A DNA stretch of 14,169 nt. Origin: Bacteroidota bacterium (GTDB lineage Bacteria > Bacteroidota > Bacteroidia > Flavobacteriales > Flavobacteriaceae). The stretch lies in NCBI GenBank assembly GCA_023393485.1, contig JAEWLD010000327.1, positions 1 to 14,169 of the forward strand, given 5' to 3'. Below, in pieces: positions 1 through 6,357 of the stretch. Within the stretch, counting starts at the first letter, position 1. Each line of letters begins with the position of its first letter. The position numbers and the translations under genes were made by a program. Below the pieces are notes generated by a model. That model was given only the letters and a program-made list of their open reading frames with translations. It ran no database searches and had not been told where the DNA came from.

Positions 1-298
1 AGGCAGCAGACGGATGAACCTTCACGCCTTCGGATTCAAGCTTTTCAAGCGCTGCAACATTGACGTGCTCAATTTCAAAAGTTACCACGTCGGCTTTTTT
101 GCCAAATTCATAAACGGTCTCAAAATCCATCAAATCGCCCTGATAAAATTTATTGCAGGCCAATGTGCACGGCGCCTCGTCGCTCGGGTCAAGAACCACC
201 GTCTTAATGTCAAATTTGCGCGTGTCATAAAGCATCATTTTGCCAAGTTGGCCGCCGCCGAGGATGCCGAGCGTAAAGTCCGAAGAAAAATAGTCCAT
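1..298 (-). CDS. purK: N5-carboxyaminoimidazole ribonucleotide synthase PurK, N-terminal part
   Basis: PurK is an ATP-grasp enzyme that makes N5-CAIR from AIR, ATP and bicarbonate in de novo purine synthesis in the cytoplasm. Only the first 99 or so codons are present; the gene runs off the left edge. The minus-strand translation starts MDYFSSDFTLGILGGGQLGK, with the glycine-rich GILGGGQLGKMM nucleotide-fold motif typical of the PurK N-terminal domain. It continues with VVLDPSDEAPC and, further on, DVVTFEIEHV, both standard PurK landmarks. The ATG at 298-296 sits about ten residues before the glycine motif, as usual for the family. The gene is divergent from the DinB-like gene across a 145-bp gap that holds a TATCTTTG box on the minus strand. 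The catalytic ATP-grasp and C-terminal domains lie outside the window and cannot be checked. Confidence 0.93.
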   Translation of the reverse strand, partial: MDYFSSDFTLGILGGGQLGKMMLYDTRKFDIKTVVLDPSDEAPCTLACNKFYQGDLMDFETVYEFGKKADVVTFEIEHVNVAALEKLESEGVKVHPSAA

Positions 299-315
299 TG
301 TGTTGTTGTCTGGCA

Positions 316-323
316 CAAAGATA
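316..323 (-). promoter_or_regulatory. Possible purK -7 promoter box
   Basis: On the minus strand these bases read TATCTTTG, a full match to the Bacteroidota -7 consensus TAnnTTTG, 18 bp upstream of the purK ATG. I find no TTG/TTTG element 17-23 bp further upstream, so the call rests on one box only. Confidence 0.35.
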
Positions 324-443
324 ACCAATTTGGCGGTTTTGCGACGTGGGAATTTTGTTGCAAATGCCTTAAAATTGCCTTAATGCGCAATTTAGTTCTG
401 CGCTCTTTGCGTAACTTTAATCTTCATCTAAACCAAATAAATC

Positions 444-950
444 ATGGAACGGATCAACGTTGCCGACAGCCGCATGGAATCGCTTGTCGCGTTGTATGAC
501 ATGCACACCGAATACTTTAAACGCGCTATAGTCGGCATTACGCCCGATGCGGCGCACAATCGGTTGGGCACGCAAGCCAATCACGTGTCATGGCTCGCAG
601 GAAGCCTTGTTGAGGAACGTTTCGAAATGGCTAAGATGTTCGGCGCGGAGATGCAGCAATTCGCCCACGAACTTTTCGCCAACCACAAAGGCATCCAGGA
701 AAATGTCCAATATCCGCCGCTGTCTGAGTTTGAAAAGGATTGGGACAAAATTTCGCCGGTGCTGCGCGGCATCATGACGGATGTGTCATCGGAAAAACTC
801 GACAGTATCATAGAGTTTAAGGATATGCCTGACATGAAATTTTCGCATTGCGAATTTTTTACGTTCATGATTTACCGTGAGGCAAACTGCATCGGACAAA
901 TCGCCCTGTGGCGCCGGCTGCTCGGTTATCCGGCACTGAAATATGACTAA
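444..950 (+). CDS. DinB-family protein with degenerate metal site
   Basis: The 168-residue product has the size and pattern of the DinB/YfiT-like four-helix-bundle superfamily, whose members usually bind a divalent metal through three histidines and often act as thiol-dependent transferases. Helix 2 holds the usual first ligand in NHVSWLAGSL (His47). The C-terminal helix ends IGQIALWRRLLGYPALKYD, very close to the family's HxxxH-IGQI-RRLLG signature. Here, however, the two expected histidines are Arg145 and Cys149 (REANCIGQ). If the alignment is right, the metal site is broken, so the protein may bind metal differently or serve a non-catalytic role. The start ATG at 444 leaves a natural helix 1; an in-frame ATG at 474 is an alternative. 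The stop overlaps a possible start of the next gene at 943. No substrate can be named. Confidence 0.85.
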   Translation: MERINVADSRMESLVALYDMHTEYFKRAIVGITPDAAHNRLGTQANHVSWLAGSLVEERFEMAKMFGAEMQQFAHELFANHKGIQENVQYPPLSEFEKDWDKISPVLRGIMTDVSSEKLDSIIEFKDMPDMKFSHCEFFTFMIYREANCIGQIALWRRLLGYPALKYD

Positions 951-966
951 CCTAAACCGCTATAAA

Positions 967-1407
967 ATGAAAACCATCAAAAAAGAAATTGAAATATCGG
1001 CACCCAAGGAAAAAGTCTGGGCCGTGTTGCTTGAAGATACTTACAATAAAGATTGGTACTCGCTATTCAGTGAAGGCACTACGGCGAAAACCGATTGGAT
1101 TGAAGGGCACAAAGTGATTTTTACCGACAAAACCAACAATGGTATCGTCGGTAGAATTGCACGGAAAAAACCATATGAGAAATTACAGTTCGTTTATGAA
1201 GGCTTTGTCATAAACGGTACCGAAGATTATGACAGCGATTTGGCCAAACAGTACAAAGGCGCCGAAGAAACCTATCGTCTGGAAGGCGATGGCGACAAGA
1301 CAATACTGTCGGTTTCGGTCGATATGGGCGATTACATGTATGATGAAATGAACCGAAAATGGGAAACCGCCTTGCAACGCATCAGCGAATTGTCTCACGC
1401 GATTTAA
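967..1407 (+). CDS. SRPBCC (START/Bet v1-like) domain protein
   Basis: The 146-residue product begins MKTIKKEIEISAPKEKVWAV, the classic first strand and helix of SRPBCC proteins, where a beta strand leads into 'APxxxVW'. It goes on with a helix-grip pattern (WIEGHKVIFT, then GRIARKKPYEKLQFVYEG) and ends in a long amphipathic helix (MNRKWETALQRISEL), as in the AHSA1/polyketide-cyclase-like branch. Such proteins bind small hydrophobic ligands in a cavity, or assist other proteins; no ligand can be inferred. I chose the ATG at 967 because the domain starts there. An in-frame ATG at 943 overlaps the preceding stop by 8 bp and would add eight poorly conserved-looking residues (MTNLNRYK). The short spacing implies co-transcription with the DinB-like gene, a pairing of two ligand-binding folds with no known joint role that I can name. 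Confidence 0.85.
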   Translation: MKTIKKEIEISAPKEKVWAVLLEDTYNKDWYSLFSEGTTAKTDWIEGHKVIFTDKTNNGIVGRIARKKPYEKLQFVYEGFVINGTEDYDSDLAKQYKGAEETYRLEGDGDKTILSVSVDMGDYMYDEMNRKWETALQRISELSHAI

Positions 1408-1424
1408 AATAATTTCGTGGTTGC

Positions 1425-1456
1425 TTGCATCGCATACTAAATAATTAGTAGTTTTG
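1425..1456 (+). promoter_or_regulatory. Promoter of the tRNA-Leu gene
   Basis: TTG (1425-1427) and TAGTTTTG (1449-1456) are separated by 21 bp. This fits the flavobacterial pattern TTG-N17-23-TAnnTTTG, and the -7 box ends 11 bp before the mature tRNA 5' end. The position suits a short-leader tRNA transcript. Confidence 0.5.
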
Positions 1457-1467
1457 CGCTCCTGAAT

Positions 1468-1549
1468 GCCCAAGTGGCGAAATTGGTAGATGCACTGTGT
1501 TCAGGTCGCAGCGCCTTCGGGTGTGCTGGTTCGAGTCCAGTCTTGGGCA
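1468..1549 (+). tRNA. tRNA-Leu, anticodon CAG
   Basis: The 82 nt fold into a full class II tRNA. The acceptor stem is GCCCAAG (1468-1474) with CTTGGGC (1542-1548), and the discriminator is A1549. The D arm has GCG-AAATTGGTAGA-TGC. The anticodon stem is CTGTG/CGCAG around the loop TTCAGGT, with anticodon CAG at 1502-1504, which reads CUG codons. A long variable arm (CGCCTTCGGGTG) and a T arm with the TTCGAGT loop follow. The long variable arm and A73 discriminator support leucine. No CCA is encoded (the next bases are CAAAG), so the tail must be added by the CCA-adding enzyme, as is common in Bacteroidota. Confidence 0.97.
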
Positions 1550-1550
1550 C

Positions 1551-1582
1551 AAAGCCTTTCGCGTAGCGAAGGGCTTTTTTAT
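1551..1582 (+). terminator. Rho-independent terminator of tRNA-Leu
   Basis: AAAGCCTTTCGC (1551-1562) pairs with GCGAAGGGCTTT (1566-1577) around the 3-nt loop GTA, with one G-U wobble, and runs into a stretch of T. The hairpin starts two bases after the tRNA 3' end. Confidence 0.9.
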
Positions 1583-1676
1583 TTGAATGACATCGTAGAT
1601 CGCATTTAGGTAAGTGAGCCAAAAAAAGTATTGGCGCAGGCTTTGGTTTACCGCTTTATTCTGGGAAAGGCGAAGC

Positions 1677-1692
1677 AGTCCGGTCTTGGGCA
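1677..1692 (+). repeat. Near-copy of the tRNA-Leu 3' end
   Basis: AGTCCGGTCTTGGGCA matches AGTCCAGTCTTGGGCA at 1534-1549 at 15 of 16 positions, in the same orientation and 143 bp downstream. The copied piece is the 3' half of the T stem plus the acceptor 3' strand and discriminator, the part that tRNA-targeting integrases usually duplicate. No integrase gene is visible, so an attachment-site scar is only one reading; chance similarity is another. Confidence 0.45.
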
Positions 1693-1707
1693 GTGGTTCG
1701 AAAAAAG

Positions 1708-2064
1708 CTATTTATGTCGTCCGGTCCTGCTGCGCTCGGCATCCCAGTCGTCACTGCTGTCGCCATTGTCACGCTCATCAACACGCTTGAAATCGTCGGT
1801 GTCGAATTCCTTCGCAAAGGTTTGCTCCATGTCATCGCTGCCGAACTGCGTGCCGTGGCCTTTAATTTGGGTGAACCGTTCAATATGCTCATCGGCAGGA
1901 ATCTGGCCTTGGTCGCGCCCGAAACCACTTTCTTTGATTTCTAACCGCTCACGTTGGTGAATGGTTTTGGCCGGTTCTCTATACGACCGGTCATCCGGAT
2001 CGATGTTTCCGGGGTTGCCTTCATGCATGCCTTCGCGCGAATAATTGTTTTTGTTGGTTTCCAT
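1708..2064 (-). CDS. Small disordered acidic protein, function unknown
   Basis: The 118-residue product starts METNKNNYSREGMHEGNPGN and ends DDWDAERSRTGRHK. It is extremely hydrophilic: runs of D, E, R, K, N and G, one leucine, one valine, no cysteine, one tryptophan near the C-terminus, and no membrane segment or signal peptide. This points to an intrinsically disordered cytoplasmic protein. I recognise no domain. The charge-balanced make-up and the tidy C-terminal motif are more protein-like than the opposite-strand frames, whose translations look like random sequence. It lies 66 bp downstream of the phytochrome operon on the same strand with no clear terminator between, so it may be read through from that operon or have its own promoter. 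Stress-related hydrophilin-like roles are conceivable but unproven. Confidence 0.68.
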   Translation of the reverse strand: METNKNNYSREGMHEGNPGNIDPDDRSYREPAKTIHQRERLEIKESGFGRDQGQIPADEHIERFTQIKGHGTQFGSDDMEQTFAKEFDTDDFKRVDERDNGDSSDDWDAERSRTGRHK

Positions 2065-2130
2065 AATGTCAGTATTAGTGACTTAAATTTACGGAAATGA
2101 AATTCGCGGCCGTCTTAAAGAAGTAATAAA

Positions 2131-2673
2131 TCAGCGCTTGATTTTTGATAAAGCCTGCCTTGCTGCAGATTTATATGCCGGCGAATGATCGGGAAATCCG
2201 TGCTGTAAGATCGGAACCAATTCATCGTAGACCCAATCCAGGCGTTTGCCGGTCTCAAACAATGTGTGGATTGCATAGGCCTTTGCGGCGACTTTTTCCT
2301 CGGCGATAAGCCATTGAAAACTCGCTTCGGTAATTTGCACGATTTGGTCAGGTGACAAAAAATCGGGCTGGGCATTCGCCTGTTGGGCACACAGCATACA
2401 GATTTTTGAGACCGAGCGCAGTGCGCTGTCATGTTTCCAATTCGGCAGATTATCGCAAAAGTCGGTCAGCCGCGGACTCAAAAATTGCAGGTTTTTTTCA
2501 AGAACACGTTCGAGAATCCAGCACGCCTTAAAATGATTTTGGTCAGTGACGTCGAGTGCCAATGTGATCAAATCGTCAGACAGCCTCCGGTTTATTACGT
2601 CTGCGGCGTTGTCATCGCGGCTTTTCCGGCTGGCATTGCTTTCTGCAATGTTTTTAAACAGAAGTCTGTCCAT
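2131..2673 (-). CDS. HEAT-like helical-repeat protein, fourth gene of the phytochrome operon
   Basis: The 180-residue product is almost entirely helical in pattern, with repeated helix pairs of the HEAT/ARM kind at about residues 45-60 (HFKACWILERVLEK), 83-98, 113-140 (ITEASFQWLI, then KVAAKAYAIHTLFETGK) and 165-178. It resembles a small uncharacterised Bacteroidota family that carries an 'NASR' motif near its start (residues 13-16), an 'A-WILE' helix, and 'EKVA-KAY---TL' before the end; from memory, members are sometimes mislabelled adenylosuccinate lyase in databases, although no lyase motif is present. The ATG at 2673 places NASR where expected and lies inside bphP, overlapping it by 20 bp in another frame. 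Longer in-frame starts would run through the kinase ATP-binding region and are unlikely. Overlap suggests translational coupling to bphP. A scaffold or partner role is inference. Confidence 0.8.
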   Translation of the reverse strand: MDRLLFKNIAESNASRKSRDDNAADVINRRLSDDLITLALDVTDQNHFKACWILERVLEKNLQFLSPRLTDFCDNLPNWKHDSALRSVSKICMLCAQQANAQPDFLSPDQIVQITEASFQWLIAEEKVAAKAYAIHTLFETGKRLDWVYDELVPILQHGFPDHSPAYKSAARQALSKIKR

Positions 2674-4933
2674 TGAAATCGCATGGGAAATAAAGCGTGA
2701 CCGTTGCTCCGTTGTCCGGTTGCCCTTCTGCCGTGATATGTCCGCCATGAGTCTGCATGATTTTCCGGCATAACGCAAGTCCGACGCCCGAACCTTTATA
2801 TTCGGCGTGCGCATGCAGCCTTGTAAAAATATTGAAAATGTTGTCGGCATACTGCGGGTCAAAACCGATTCCGTTGTCGGAAAAACTGATTTTCCAGCAC
2901 ATCCTGTTTCGCATCACCGGCGCCGGTTGAGGATTTTCGGACGCGGTAATGACGATTTCGGCCGGCCTTTCATCCGCTGCATATTTCAACGAATTGAGCA
3001 AAATGTTAGAGAAAAGCTGTTTGAGCAAAAACGGGATGCCGGTAACTTCAGGAAGCGTGTCGTGTGATATCGACGCATTTTTTTCCATCAGCATTTCTTT
3101 TAATTCACCCAGTGTTTCATTGAGAATCGCATCGAGGTCGGCAGTTTCAAACGCGGCTTCAGTATGCTTGATGCGCGTATATTTCAAAATGTCGACCAGC
3201 AAGGTCTGCATCCTGTTTGCCGATGTCTGTATGCGCGTCAAGCCATCAATTGCCGTCGCCGAGAAATTTTCGTCTTCCTTGGAAAGCAAACGCGACCCGA
3301 TGAGCTGGATTTTCCGCAAAGGTTCCTGAAGGTCGTGGGTAGAAATCCAGTTGATGTTTTCAAGTTCGGCATTGGTTTCTTTGAGGATTTCGTTTAGATT
3401 TCGGTATTTTTCCTCCTCATCGCTGAGCAGTTTCATCGAAATTTGCTTCTGCAAACTATGCGCATAATTGGCGGCCGCATTGAGTTCGGGCTGAAGCCAC
3501 GGATTGCTTCGGTTCTTGACGATCTGTTTCCAGAGGTTAAACGAGTTTCTCGGGTGCAATCCGTTTGAATCGCGAATAATCGCCTTGTTCGGGTCGCCGC
3601 CCCAATGGACTTCGGTGTGCGTCTCAGGTCGATACCAGATAATGCTGTTTCCACTCGAAAGCGAATGGCAGATCACACCTGAAACGTAAACGCAGATCCT
3701 GCCCAGATCCGGAATGAAATTGACCAGTTTATCAGTATGGAAAAAAGAATCATTACTATATCCGAGAAACCATTTCGACAAAAGTACGATGTCATTATCG
3801 GGCGGTGTAATCCCATTTTTGTAAATCTTGTCGCCAATGCAGATTGAAACGCCTGTGGCATTGCAAAGCTTCAGCAAATCGGGGCTGATGCTGATAATCT
3901 TAAACGATTCGGAAACCGGTGGCAGATTAAATGAGTTGAGTTTTTCGAGGGCGACGTTTGTTTTCCGCGCAATTTCATACTCTTCGTTGGATTGGCGGAC
4001 ATCAATTTGCGAGGTGATGAATTGCCCTTGAAGCTGAGCCGCGAGCTTGATTTCGGGCGTCAGGTTTTTTGGTGAATAATGGTGACAGGCAATCAAACCC
4101 CAAAGCCTGTCGCGGTGAATCAGCGAAATGGTTAAAGTCGCGCCAACGCCCATGTTGTTGAGGTATTCAGCGTGGATCGGCGATGTGCTTCGCAGTGTTG
4201 AAAGGCTTAAGTCAAGATTTTTGTTGCTGGCGTCATCAATAGTATAAATCGGGGTTGGCTTATAATTGACATCAACAATCAGCCGCAGCAAATTTTTCAT
4301 GTACAACTGGCGCGCCTGGACAGGAATGTCCGTATGCGGATAATGCAGGCCAAGGAACGGTTCCAGATCTTCACGACAACTTTCGGCGAAAACCTCGCCG
4401 TTGTATTCCTGATCAAAACGATAGACCATGACGCGGTCATAGCCTGTTATTTCACGTGTTCCGTCGGCAACCAACGCACACAATTCCTTGAGTGTGCTGG
4501 TGTTGTTCATGTATGATACGAACTGTATGGTCTGGGTATAAGCGTCGATTAATTTGTCGCGATCGGGCCTGTATGGCTCAAATTCAAGGATGTAAATGCC
4601 GTTGCTGTTGTGGATAGTACAGCCAAACTCACGGTCAAACAATATGACATGGACCGGTGTCGCAGTATGAAAGCCCGGACTTTCATAATATTTTTTGATC
4701 ACGTCACTGCAGTTGTCGCCAAATATTTCGCGGAAAGTCTTTCCGAGCACTTGCTGGTGGGGAAACCCCAAAAACCCAATCACATTCCCGCTGCAAAAAT
4801 CGATTTTCCAATCGCTTTCCCTGATGCCGAGCAAGAAGCCGTGCGGCTGGATGCTGCCTGGAATGTGGATCGGTTCGTGTTCGCAGTTGGTTAAAGTGAT
4901 GTGATCGCGGTTGACGATATCCCTTATCTTCAT
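2654..4933 (-). CDS. bphP: Bacteriophytochrome histidine kinase (PAS-GAF-PHY-HisKA-HATPase)
   Basis: This 759-residue red/far-red photoreceptor kinase has the full classic layout. The PAS domain (about 10-120) opens with NCEHEPIHIPGSIQPHG, where Cys17 is the expected biliverdin attachment site. GAF (about 140-315) has YPHTDIP (198-204; the conserved DIP Asp is D202), SPIH (His254) and ACHH (His284), matching the chromophore-pocket histidines of Deinococcus BphP. PHY (about 330-500) carries the tongue motifs WGG (444-446) and PRNSF (461-465). HisKA has STHDLQEPLR with phospho-acceptor His533. The ATPase domain has the N box at Asn643/Asn647, DNGIGF (686-691) and GSGVGL (714-719). No transmembrane segment is seen, so it is cytoplasmic. 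The start overlaps the bphO stop as ATGA. Phosphate should go to the response regulator encoded first in the operon. His200 in place of the more usual small residue of 'PASDIP' is unusual. Confidence 0.97.
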   Translation of the reverse strand: MKIRDIVNRDHITLTNCEHEPIHIPGSIQPHGFLLGIRESDWKIDFCSGNVIGFLGFPHQQVLGKTFREIFGDNCSDVIKKYYESPGFHTATPVHVILFDREFGCTIHNSNGIYILEFEPYRPDRDKLIDAYTQTIQFVSYMNNTSTLKELCALVADGTREITGYDRVMVYRFDQEYNGEVFAESCREDLEPFLGLHYPHTDIPVQARQLYMKNLLRLIVDVNYKPTPIYTIDDASNKNLDLSLSTLRSTSPIHAEYLNNMGVGATLTISLIHRDRLWGLIACHHYSPKNLTPEIKLAAQLQGQFITSQIDVRQSNEEYEIARKTNVALEKLNSFNLPPVSESFKIISISPDLLKLCNATGVSICIGDKIYKNGITPPDNDIVLLSKWFLGYSNDSFFHTDKLVNFIPDLGRICVYVSGVICHSLSSGNSIIWYRPETHTEVHWGGDPNKAIIRDSNGLHPRNSFNLWKQIVKNRSNPWLQPELNAAANYAHSLQKQISMKLLSDEEEKYRNLNEILKETNAELENINWISTHDLQEPLRKIQLIGSRLLSKEDENFSATAIDGLTRIQTSANRMQTLLVDILKYTRIKHTEAAFETADLDAILNETLGELKEMLMEKNASISHDTLPEVTGIPFLLKQLFSNILLNSLKYAADERPAEIVITASENPQPAPVMRNRMCWKISFSDNGIGFDPQYADNIFNIFTRLHAHAEYKGSGVGLALCRKIMQTHGGHITAEGQPDNGATVTLYFPCDFNGQTSV

Positions 4934-5550
4934 ACCTGCGAATATAGTGAAAAGTGCTTGTGAATCTGTTTGAAAGCGTAATCGGCACCGTCAATTATTT
5001 CATCACCGGCAGCATTTTGAGCCTCGTATGCTGTCAATGTTCGGAGAAAAATTTTCCACAGTTGGCCCGTTTTATTGCCGTAGCCGGCGAAATAAGATGC
5101 GCCGTTATTTTCGTCGACGCCAAGCAGGTCTGAAACATGGTTGAAAATAAAACGCCCACCGAGCGACGAACCTTCAATGACATACAAAATCCCGAGTGCA
5201 AAAGATTCTGAAAAAATTTCAGAATCCCCAAAAACAGCCTTGAACGTTGACTTTTCAAACCGCAAATGCCCCAGGTCGGCTTCAATGCTTTTGCGTTTGG
5301 CGCGCGCTGAAAGGTCTGGAACAACCTTTTTTAGCATAGGGAAAATATTTTCCTCGGTGTCTACAATCACGTCGTGCATCAGTGCCAAATATCGGGCATA
5401 GCTTTCAAGGGTTATCTGCGGTGATAAAATCGCAGCCGAAACCGCAAGGGTTTCAACTGCTTTATGCGACTGCGCGGTCTGGTTTCTGAGGCGTACCAAA
5501 AATAAATCGACCGGCGTAGTTTGGCCGGCCGGTGTGCTTTCAATATTCAT
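4930..5550 (-). CDS. bphO: Heme oxygenase, biliverdin-producing
   Basis: The 206-residue protein belongs to the bacterial heme-oxygenase family that opens heme to biliverdin, CO and iron using reductant and oxygen. Near the N-terminus LRNQTAQSHKAVE holds His29, the expected proximal heme ligand. The distal helix carries YVIEGSSLGGRFI (residues 123-135), with the flexible glycines that line the heme pocket. Length and predicted all-helical pattern fit BphO-type enzymes. It lies directly between the response regulator (0-bp spacing, TAA then ATG) and bphP (4-bp ATGA overlap), so it is clearly the chromophore-supplying gene of this operon. The first 12 residues look disordered. An iron-acquisition role is less likely given the context. 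Confidence 0.94.
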   Translation of the reverse strand: MNIESTPAGQTTPVDLFLVRLRNQTAQSHKAVETLAVSAAILSPQITLESYARYLALMHDVIVDTEENIFPMLKKVVPDLSARAKRKSIEADLGHLRFEKSTFKAVFGDSEIFSESFALGILYVIEGSSLGGRFIFNHVSDLLGVDENNGASYFAGYGNKTGQLWKIFLRTLTAYEAQNAAGDEIIDGADYAFKQIHKHFSLYSQV

Positions 5551-5985
5551 TTATGCAGCGGTATAGAGAAAGTTTTTTCGCGTCGGCTTGAAATTTTGCC
5601 AGTCGATCGACAAAGTATGGTGAATCGATTTTTTGTAGGATTCGTAATTCTCAAGCTTCGGCAGATAATAACTTGCGCCCATTTCAAGGCTTTGGGAAAT
5701 GTTTTTTTCATCGCTCGAAGTTGAAAAAATAACCACCGGAATTGCTTGGAAATCAGGCTTTGATTTCAATTCGCGCAAAACCTCAAACCCATTCTTTCCG
5801 GGCATGTTCAAATCAAGGAAAATGATGTGCGGCAAAGGCGGCGGGCTCATCAGCGCATCGAGCAGCGCATTTCCATGGTCATGAGTATACAATCTGACAC
5901 CGCTTATCATATTGGTCACTTCGCGAAAGAAATCGCGGTCTTCTGCATCGTCGTCGGCATAAAATATAGTTAAATCGGCGTTCAT
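5551..5985 (-). CDS. Single-domain response regulator of the phytochrome operon
   Basis: The 144-residue product is a lone CheY-like receiver of the Rcp1/BphR kind. It shows the acidic pocket (ADDDAED, Asp11-Asp13), the phospho-acceptor Asp58 in FLDLNMPGKNGFEVL, the Ser/Thr switch around Ser88-Thr89 in VVIFSTSSDE, and Lys110 in YYLPK. There is no DNA-binding or enzymatic output domain; after the receiver only about 30 residues follow. It should take phosphate from BphP His533 and act by binding a partner, or as a phosphate relay. Being the first gene of the operon, it has a TATATTTG box upstream (6015-6022). The ATG at 5985 is the natural start for the first beta strand (LTIFYADDD). Confidence 0.95.
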   Translation of the reverse strand: MNADLTIFYADDDAEDRDFFREVTNMISGVRLYTHDHGNALLDALMSPPPLPHIIFLDLNMPGKNGFEVLRELKSKPDFQAIPVVIFSTSSDEKNISQSLEMGASYYLPKLENYESYKKSIHHTLSIDWQNFKPTRKNFLYTAA

Positions 5986-6014
5986 ATAGATTTGTTATTA
6001 GAAACGTTAGCTAC

Positions 6015-6022
6015 CAAATATA
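6015..6022 (-). promoter_or_regulatory. Probable -7 box of the phytochrome operon
   Basis: The minus strand reads TATATTTG, a full TAnnTTTG match, 29 bp before the response-regulator ATG. No good TTG lies 17-23 bp upstream, so the -33 element is weak or missing; an activator could be needed. Confidence 0.42.
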
Positions 6023-6297
6023 GGCCTTTAATGTGCGTTGGCGTCGTCGTTTTATGTTAAAAGGTGACAAACCCGTATGGGTTAAGGGCTTGTTTAACCC
6101 CGGAAACGCAAGATAATTAACTATCGTCTTTCGTTTTATGCCAAACGTTAGACAAATTGTTGTTTTTTGCTGATCCGGATAATTTTGCGCACGCCGAAAA
6201 TTCCATAACTTGACCAATGCGATCCGCCCGACTCCCAAACGCTGAACCTAACTAAAAAAACCGTAAATTTAACCATGTGTGGCTCAATGCTAATCCA

Positions 6298-6305
6298 TAT
6301 ATTTG
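6298..6305 (+). promoter_or_regulatory. Probable -7 box of the hpt operon
   Basis: TATATTTG is a full match to TAnnTTTG. TGTG at 6276-6279, one mismatch from TTTG, lies 18 bp upstream as a possible -33 element. The box is 52 bp before the hpt start codon. Confidence 0.48.
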
Positions 6306-6357
6306 CACCCGAGTCCCGCGTGGCCGCCACGAAGTTAAATTATAACCTGACTGAAAA

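Larger units (their letters stand above)
5986..6357. other. Divergent intergenic region, no gene seen
   Basis: This 372-bp gap separates the minus-strand phytochrome operon from plus-strand hpt. It contains one -7-like box for each direction, listed separately, and a pair of overlapping small inverted repeats at 6070-6100. The minus-strand open frames inside it (for example 6011-6238) have no protein-like composition and cover the promoter-like box, so I do not call them. I see no tRNA, riboswitch or terminator in it. Confidence 0.6.

Noticed and set aside
14..499. 161-residue plus-strand open frame at the left edge
   Set aside because: It lies opposite the well-supported purK start and has the cysteine/histidine/lysine-rich look of a shadow frame.
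1437..1622. 61-residue minus-strand open frame over the tRNA gene
   Set aside because: It is the antisense of tRNA-Leu and its terminator; its translation (FVPKTGLEPAHPKALRPEHS...) is a well-known false protein from tRNA antisense reading.
1631..1960. Plus-strand open frames opposite the small acidic protein
   Set aside because: Their composition is serine/arginine-heavy without pattern, while the minus-strand frame has a protein-like ordered start and end.
2674..2862. Longer start for the HEAT-like protein
   Set aside because: The extra 63 residues would be an out-of-frame reading of the kinase ATP-binding domain; the recognisable family start is at 2673.
6011..6330. Two minus-strand open frames in the divergent gap
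   Set aside because: No recognisable pattern, and they would cover the best promoter-like box of the phytochrome operon.
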